From contig JAGTXK010000219.1 in NCBI GenBank assembly GCA_019096195.1, positions 806,001-870,000 on the forward strand: 64,000 nucleotides of DNA, read 5' to 3'. The translations under genes and the position numbers were made by a program. The notes under the pieces are model-generated. The model was not told where the DNA came from, made no database searches, and was given only the letters and a program-made list of their open reading frames with translations. Every line of letters starts with the position of its first letter. Positions within the stretch are counted from its first letter, which is position 1. This DNA comes from Boletus sp. NGJ. Its lineage: Eukaryota > Basidiomycota > Agaricomycetes > Boletales > Boletaceae. Positions 57,383-64,000 of this stretch are shown piece by piece.

Positions 57383-60300
57383 ATGAGTATGGTGTTCGCA
57401 CCTCCTCCGGGAGGTGACATGCAAGATAACACCGCGAGTATACAGCAACTTGGGCTGGATTCTATCACTCTCGGACAGCTCAGGGCTATGGTCACCTCTG
57501 CACCCAAGCCCAAGGTACGCTAGTGTGTATCTAGTCGACTTATCGGTTGTTGACCCTGTGTCTTTTCACAGCAATCATTTTATGATTTTCGCTATGATGA
57601 CGAAGACACGGTAATGAACGAAATTGATGAGTTCTACTCGTACGTAGAAATGCCGCAGGTGGCGGAAAATTTGAAAGCTTGGCAAGGTTCATTTTTTGGA
57701 GGTACGTTGGTGAGTCCAACGATCATTGGAGCCCATGGCGATCTTTCCTCCAGAATGGACAAGCCCCGAAACCTCAGACGCGCAGAGAAGGACTCATGTA
57801 GAGTTACTCTTGGAAAGTCTCGAGCACCGTGATGCCGAAATCCGGTTCACGAACGCCCGTCGCCTCTTTTACGTGCTTCAAGGTTAATTTCTTCCAAACC
57901 CGTAGCCATAAGGCTCATTCATGTCGCGTCCCATTCAGGCACATTCGCGGAAACGACTTCTCCGGAGCACCAGCTCCACTGGATTTACGAAAATTGTAAG
58001 GTGGTCCGCAGCGCGAATGGCTTGAATTCAATTGTAGAGTCTATGAAGATCGCCAGCCAAAAGCACGATCTACTTTGGTATGGATCTGACCTCGTGTTTT
58101 GGTAACTTTTTCGAACTCCACCAGTTCGCTTTCAGACGCAGATGCAGCTCACTTCCAGATCACCGCTGCAGAGAAGGCGGACTTTTTGGAAGAGTTCACC
58201 ACCGAAATATCGGTCTACCTCGGGATGATGTATCATTTAATCGAAATTTTCAAAGAGCGGGATGATTTTGCAGATGAGCTCAGTAAGCGTGCAGTCGCAT
58301 TCAGACCCGCGGACTTCGATGCTAAGTACAATTTTCAGTGAGCATGGACCCTCCTTTGCCTGTATATCTGTTCAACGTCGTATCCGGTCTAAAAGACAAG
58401 AGCGCGAAGGGCTATCCAATCAAGAAGGCATGATTCCTCGTTGCACAAACGCTGGACACTCTCTTACCGTTCGCAGCTCCTCCTCGTCCTGTGGAAGGCT
58501 TTGCTTGCATGTTGCGGAGGGATCAGAGAACTAGCGCGCGTGAAAAGGCTCGCACGGGAACTTGCATCACTACCGCCGGTGCCCGACGAAGGTAAGTTCA
58601 CTCCGTCCAGGCGGTATTGGTTGATTTCACCGCTTTCCTAGCCGTCGCCATAAAATGCACACCGTTCGATCTTGAAGCATTTCATCAAGAGACTTCTGTG
58701 AAATACCCAACTTTTACACCTCCACCGGCCTCTGCCATCCGCTTTACGGACACTGCTGAAGGGAAATCTACTCTATCATTCCCCGCGGTTAAATTGGCAC
58801 AGGCATATTCACCGATACCAGTTCGCCATCACTATCACCATGATGACCCGGAGCATCAATCACCGATGTCAGGCAGCTTGAGCCAAACGTTCCAGCAACA
58901 GCCCCAAAATATGGGATTTCGTCCCAATCCACAGCCTGCAACGCCTGCGCCCTCTCCACCGCCCTCTCCGAAGCCGAAGAAGCAACAATATCAGACTGAT
59001 CAAAATCGACCTTTCTTGTTCCCGTTCTCCCGTAAAAGTCGTTTCAGCTCAAACAATGTTCGGTTGGTTCCCTTCGCTATTGATGAGGCGGACAAACTCT
59101 ACAACCGACATATGTACGTGAGCCTCTCATTGTGGCAGATGTGGCGCACAAGGGAGGAGTGCATGACCACAGAAAGCGGCTTGGAACATTTGCCCGGGTC
59201 GGAAGGTGATACTGAATCCTCCAAGACAACAATCGAGGTAAGTCTCCCAACCACTTTTTTGAGATTGTTGTTGGTCTAACATCCATCATAGGATCCTGAG
59301 AACGCCGAGGCGCTGACCGATGTTGCGTTGCTTGATGCCAAAATTGCGGAGGCCGAGGTGGAAAATGTCGAGGTTAAGTCAAGCACGGAGGAACGCATAG
59401 CCAAGGAGACAAAAGAGGATCTCAAGCGCTTGAAAAGAGTCGAAGTGATATATGTAGGCAAAGGCATAAGCATTGCTGCTCTGCACTGATATCATCCCAA
59501 TCCTAGAGCTCTGTCCTTCCAGTGCTGTCAGGCTGGGTACTAGTGCTACTGAAACTGTTATTGGCAACCGTTTCGGCCGGAACAGGCCAACAACAACTCC
59601 CCCAGTCTTCTACCTCTTCTGTGTTTCCGCCCGGAGTGGCCTCGCGTGAGTCTAACAGTTAATTGGTTTTCCCATGTACCTCGTCTACAGTTTTTACTTA
59701 GCGCCTGAACAACCCCCACCCCCTCCGCCAACCCTTGACGACCTAGATGTTACCCGACATCGCGAGATTACGTCCAAAGCAGTCTCTGCTATCTTGTTAC
59801 TGACATTGAAGTGGTTTAAAGCATCTCGTAAGTATCTCACTGATCCATATTCAAACATTTATGGAAGTGCATGTGGTTAGATGCAATGAAGTTTCACCAT
59901 CTTGGCCAACTCTTACTCGATACGAACTGTTTACTCCTCATCTTGAAAATGTTTGGCTTGCAGGAGGTTTCGGCATCAGTTATTTCCAGGGCTGATTCTC
60001 CTGATCACAAGTGAGCTCAAACTCTCATCCCGAGGACCATCTGAAGTAACCGGCACCAGTTTTTTCCGGTACTGCCAGATTCACCATGCACGTGTTGCCC
60101 CAAGTATGCAGGACGAGAGACCACGTGCAGCTTCCCACTTCGTCTTGCAGTCCAAGACCTTGCCGAACGGACAGAAACATGAGGAGGAGGTGGAGATGCT
60201 CACTGAGTTTTCGTGGCGAAACTTCTTCTCAGCCATCAATTTTGCGAAGATCATGCAAAAGCTGTCGAAGAGTCGGTCCCACCGCATATGGATGTTGGTT

Positions 60301-61577
60301 CAATACAAGAGCTCTGTGAGTGAGGGAACGTGGATCAAGATGCCGCGGCTGACCCATCCCTATCTTAGGCTGTACTCAAGCGGGTGCTTCGTGTACCTCA
60401 TCCAATGTTGCAACTCCATGTTCTTAAGCTGATCAAAAGTCAAGTGCCTTTCTGCGGTCGCAAATGGCGGCAATGTGAGAGAGAACATTAAGTCCATCTG
60501 TCAGGGATTCTGATGACTGGGCAGCGAACATGAAGGTCATTACTTCTATTTACCTCAATTGTAGACCCGACTTGCGGGATGAATGGCTCACTGGCAATGA
60601 GGTGGATGATGTCTCTGATGCTCAGGTACTGCCACTTTCCTGCCGCTTCGTAATTGGTTTACATTAGAAAACAGGCACAGGAGCAAGCTCTCCGCCATTT
60701 GGTCAAGTTTTGTGAGCCATCCTTCATACATGGCAATACCTGATTCTGAGCATCCTAATTGATAGACAACACCAAACGATATGGTGCACAAGCTGGAAAT
60801 CAACACACCCAAGCCCATCGTCGTTCTGTCAGCATATCCCACAATCTAGAAGGTTTGCCTCCTGGCTTGGACCTCGGAAACATGATTCGGCCGCTCGGGA
60901 CCCCGAATGTTGTCGAAGCCGATGTCTTCCCGCCCCCCCGCTCACAAGCTCCAGACCCATCGATTTTCTTACCTTACACCACGGAAGATCTTGCCTTTGA
61001 GGAAGAATATGAAGAATACTTGTCCGATTTAGGTTGGTCAGACGAACAGGTACCTCCGCTCCCTTCGGCTTCGAATTCGGCATGGCATCGGCTCCCTGAA
61101 TTTGTATCCAATATGGCGGACAATATCAGCGACAGCGAAAGTGTTGTATCTATTGGTGACCTTGGTGATGATGCAAGGTTAGAAGGTAGAGAGGATCGCG
61201 ATATTCCAGATGAAAACTTAAATAATTGGGAGGTGGGCACATCATTTTTTAATCCATGAAGTGGGATTCTTACAATTACTTCTGTGGCGATCAGCACATG
61301 AGCCCAAAGACCATGGCCGCCCTTCCTAAGTCACCCGCTGGAAACCGCCGATCGAGCTCTGGAGCTGGCCTTCGGCCTGTACTACCCTTCGGTTTGGACG
61401 ATGGCAGTGCTGTTGATTTGGATGACGAAGATGAACCCGAATTGGGTCCTATACCGAGAGAACAGTCTGGTCCCTTTGCCTCAGGCGGTGGGGTGGATGA
61501 AGTCGAGTATGCTTATGGGTATGTTTCGGCTTCCAACCCTGGTTTCTCCCAGACTCATGTCTTGTTTTAGCGTTTAG
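57383..61577 (+). CDS. FAR11: STRIPAK subunit FAR11 / STRIP1-2 homolog
   Basis: Scaffold of the striatin-PP2A complex controlling cell fusion, sexual development and TORC2/septation signalling in fungi; located at ER and nuclear envelope. Start MSMVFAPPPGGDMQDNTASI; many short introns (about twelve). The N1221 domain runs through SFYDFRYDDEDTVMNEIDEF, YSYVEMPQVAENLKAWQGSF, HVELLLESLEHRDAEIRFTN-type sequence, FTTEISVYLGMMYHLIEIFK and LLVLWKALLACCGGIRELAR. After a Pro/Gln-rich middle (58850-59030) comes the C-terminal DUF3402 half: LVPFAIDEADKLYNRHMYV, HREITSKAVSAILLLTLKWF, KASHAMKFHHLGQLLLDTN-type sequence near 59880 and YFNRYFS-like blocks. The acidic tail LDDEDEPELGPIPREQSGPF leads to EYAYG; a last intron would add Val and stop at 61575-61577, otherwise the frame stops at 61570. 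Confidence 0.88.
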
Positions 61578-61842
61578 CATTTCGCTCGCCATTGGATGGG
61601 CTTGTGTGTCCTTTCAATCTATCGTCTATCATAGCCCACGCACTACGTCTCTCCATAATAATCTTAGGCTGCACTTGCGTGGCAGCCTGTTGACTCAGAG
61701 TAACCAATCTTACTCAAAGGAACCATCTATTTTCGTTCAGAGTCAGCGCTAGCAAAACCAAGGCACGCACTATGAATCACTTTGTAACAGACATCATGCA
61801 TGATGCTGCAATTATACACTTGAGAATACCATACTAACCGTC

Positions 61843-63572
61843 TCAAAATGAGCCCTTCAATCTGGAAACAGCCCATGGTGTGCCAGCCTCATAAAAATCC
61901 ATTGGATACGTTGTTTTCCTCATTTCCCCCCCTTCACTTGCCTCGCCCATCCATCCATTCGCTCGTCCCAATGCCACATTAGTTTCATACGGACTCAAGA
62001 GGGGCCGAGCAAACGCATAACCCCAATCGATAGAGAGCCTTGGACACGAGGTTTGTACAAAGGTTGATATATGCGGATCGAACAGCGAGAGCTTCGCAGG
62101 TGACACCTCGGAGAGTAGAATTGGTACATAGGGTATAGAAACGCGAGATGTTGAAAGCTGATTTGTGATTGCTTGAAGTTGCTTGAAGCTTCCCTGGCGT
62201 CCAAGCGTTCCCAGAATAACACCCCACAGCCGAGGGTCTTGCACTCGATTGGAAAGCTTGGTTGTGCGATCTAGCTCGGTCGGGTCAAGTAATGGAAGGA
62301 GAGAGGTAATGCTCTCGCGGGCAGATTGGACAGCCTGGTCTCGGATTCGTCGCATCTCGTCGTGATTATAGCGCTCTCGAGTAAGTTTTTTTGAGTAGGG
62401 ATCATATCGAAACGCGGGAACAGTAGGATTCGCAATCATGATCGACTCGAGGTGAAACCGACCGTCCCCAAGGTATCTGCACTGATTTAGCCAGATGTTG
62501 AAACCAATAATCGGAGGCGTACAATACTGCGTCGACCGTGTCCAGAGATGGAGCTGTGCAGCCTAAAATTTCTCCAGGAGAAAGTGGTTTTGAGCGGGGT
62601 ATTATGGCTTCGTATCTACCAGTCCAGCGACTGGAGTTCCCATCCGACAGCGGGCCAGATGTCTCACTACTTTCATGTCCGAGAACGAGGTCTTCCTTGA
62701 GCTTTTGCAAAGCCGAAACGAACTGGATAGTTGAAACTAATGCTAGTCGAGTCGGTTCTTGTGGTGGCTGTGGGCTTTGCTGAGCATACCTGTGCTTTGG
62801 GAAATCGCGCGTAGATGATGACCCTTGGATGCGAAGGTATCGTGTTCTCCTAATTTGCTGACCCGCAGGTATACCCGCATCACTCTCCTCTGAATCCATG
62901 AGCAGCTCGTAGAATGTAGCGCGGTCGCTTGGGAAGTTCATGCGAACGGTGTCGGCGAGATGTGTGAAGTCGATGGCTATTTCGACGAATACATAGAGCG
63001 TCTTGATACTAGTTTGGTCGATCGGTACTATGATCCAATTCAGACAATGCAGTTCACCAATCTGTCAAGAGACGAACCAAGGCAGCTATGTCCATAATGG
63101 ACAAGCATATCACAACCCAGGGCAACTGCGGTGTAGTCGTCGATACAGCACGCCCCGTATGTGACATCACCCATGATGACGGTTAGTGCATCAGTGAACC
63201 TGTGCGGGGTTTTGAACGAAAATTTAGATGAGAAACTATCCGGTGGACAATCTTGTGATCACCTGCGCACCGCTCGATGATATCTGCGATGGTACATGCA
63301 AACATCTGGAGACCCTCAGGCATCTGAAGAGCAACCATATTGGCTCTGTTCTTGCGAACATGATGTATCGTCTTGTGAATTTCAAAGGAGTAGTTGGTGG
63401 GTAATTGCTTGATTGCTTGGTTAAGGAGTGGATCTGTGAGGATTTCTCCTGGAATTTGATTCGCGAATTGAGTTGATGCAGAGCTATGATTTGAGGGCGC
63501 AGCGGACTTTGACCCTACGAAGCGCTTTTTGGGTTTTGAAGCGGTACTGGGATGTTTCTGTTCTGCTGCCAT
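61843..63572 (-). CDS. DPH1: Diphthamide synthase subunit DPH1
   Basis: With Dph2, a noncanonical radical-SAM [4Fe-4S] enzyme that transfers the 3-amino-3-carboxypropyl group from SAM to the His of elongation factor 2, the first step of diphthamide. Start [20 protein letters not shown]. Then [20 protein letters not shown] and [20 protein letters not shown]. The three cluster cysteines are visible: [13 protein letters not shown] with [15 protein letters not shown] following, [11 protein letters not shown], and [20 protein letters not shown]. Also [20 protein letters not shown] and [15 protein letters not shown]. Five or so introns. It ends [11 protein letters not shown] at 61843-61845. About 480 aa, slightly longer than yeast Dph1 through Ser/Gln-rich inserts near 62750-62850. 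DPH1 is assigned over DPH2 by the third cysteine and the [12 protein letters not shown] motif. Confidence 0.93.
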
Positions 63573-63597
63573 CGCGAGAGGGTGGATGTGAGAAGAT

Positions 63598-63603
63598 CAC
63601 GTG
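63598..63603. promoter_or_regulatory. CACGTG E-box in the DPH1 / NPC1 promoter
   Basis: ATCACGTGC on the plus strand, matching RTCACGTG, 26 bp upstream of the DPH1 ATG in a 142-bp gap to the NPC1-like start. Binding is inferred. Confidence 0.4.
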
Positions 63604-63714
63604 CTGACTCTGAATCGTTGTTGTGGCGTCTCAGCACTGTCCGTCCTGAGTGCTTGAGTCGTCGTTCACGGTCAATATTCTACTTGCCTCCTGATCATTC
63701 AGTTAGCTGGCACA

Positions 63715-64000
63715 ATGGTACTCTCCGACACAGGTCAATGCGTTATGAGGGGCTCTTGTGGGTCCAAAGGCTGGTTTGGACAACAGCTGCCATGTCCCTA
63801 CGACGGTCCTCCAATCGAGGTGTGCAAGTACGCTTTCCACAGAGGATAAGCTAATAGCTCTGTTTATCTCAGCCTAAGAACCAGCATGCTAGGGATCTCC
63901 TCGTCTCTGTTTGCGGTGCAGAGTACGCCGAAGGACCAGCTTGTTGTACTTCAGCCCAACTCGAAACCCTACGAAATTCTCTGGCACAAGCAGAGCTTCT
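63715..64000 (+). CDS. NCR1: NPC1/NCR1-like sterol transporter, N-terminal fragment (cut by window end)
   Basis: First part of the luminal sterol-binding N-terminal domain of Niemann-Pick C1: CVMRGSCGSKGWFGQQLPCP, PYDGPPIEPKNQHARDLLVS and VCGAEYAEGPACCTSAQLET LRNSL. The Cys spacing (GSCG, LPCP, VCG, ACC) is diagnostic of NPC1 family N-termini. An intron at about 63822-63871 joins PPIE to PKNQHA. NPC1 exports sterol from the vacuole or lysosome membrane. Oddity: with the ATG at 63715 (MVLSDTGQ) there is no signal peptide; the true first exon may lie between 63573 and 63700, but I see no suitable ATG there, so the start is provisional. The gene continues beyond 64000. Confidence 0.8.

Overview
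The window is nuclear DNA of a filamentous basidiomycete, most likely an Agaricomycete; the species cannot be fixed from sequence alone. The reasons are the dense gene packing, GT-AG introns of about 45-70 nt that interrupt most genes several times, GC content near 50 %, and the protein set (HEI10-type meiotic RING protein, IME4, FAR11, aminoadipate-pathway LYS12). I find about 22 protein genes, no tRNA, rRNA, CRISPR array or intact transposon.

Layout, left to right: a PX-associated (Lec1-like) protein cut by the left edge; SPB4 rRNA helicase (-) divergent from IME4 m6A methyltransferase (+); a CGI-58/Cld1-like hydrolase (-) divergent from 5-aminolevulinate synthase (+); a WKF-domain ribosome-biogenesis protein (-) divergent from ARL1 (+); CDT2 WD40 protein (-) divergent from LYS12 (+); a Trp/Gly-rich fungal protein (+); a membrane coiled-coil protein (-) divergent from a large GAR (GAS2) domain cytoskeletal protein (+); HEI10 (+); a long disordered protein with a C-terminal CUE/UBA-like segment (-); dihydroorotase (-) divergent from kinesin-8 (+); EMP24 (-) divergent from RanBP1 (+); mitochondrial ClpX (-) divergent from cactin (+); an unrecognised gene at about 46.5-48.7 kb; ubiquitin E1 UBA1 (+); a PCL/CLG1-like cyclin (-) divergent from FAR11/STRIP (+); DPH1 (-) divergent from the start of an NPC1-like sterol transporter (+), cut by the right edge.

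Almost everything is core housekeeping or cell-biology equipment: RNA modification and ribosome assembly (SPB4, WKF, IME4, cactin, DPH1), metabolism (heme, lysine, pyrimidine), trafficking (ARL1, EMP24, NPC1, PX protein), ubiquitin and replication control (UBA1, CDT2), microtubules and nuclear transport (kinesin-8, GAR protein, RanBP1) and meiosis (HEI10, IME4). There is no visible metabolite cluster or defence island. The non-routine items are the orphan gene between cactin and UBA1, which may be capsid-like; a 168-codon open frame that continues in frame past the IME4 stop; a recurring RTCACGTG motif in four of ten divergent promoters; and four Cys-Pro heme motifs in the ALAS leader.

Gene models were spliced by eye. 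Ends and introns quoted are those where donor, acceptor, phase and family conservation agreed; unresolved junctions are stated.
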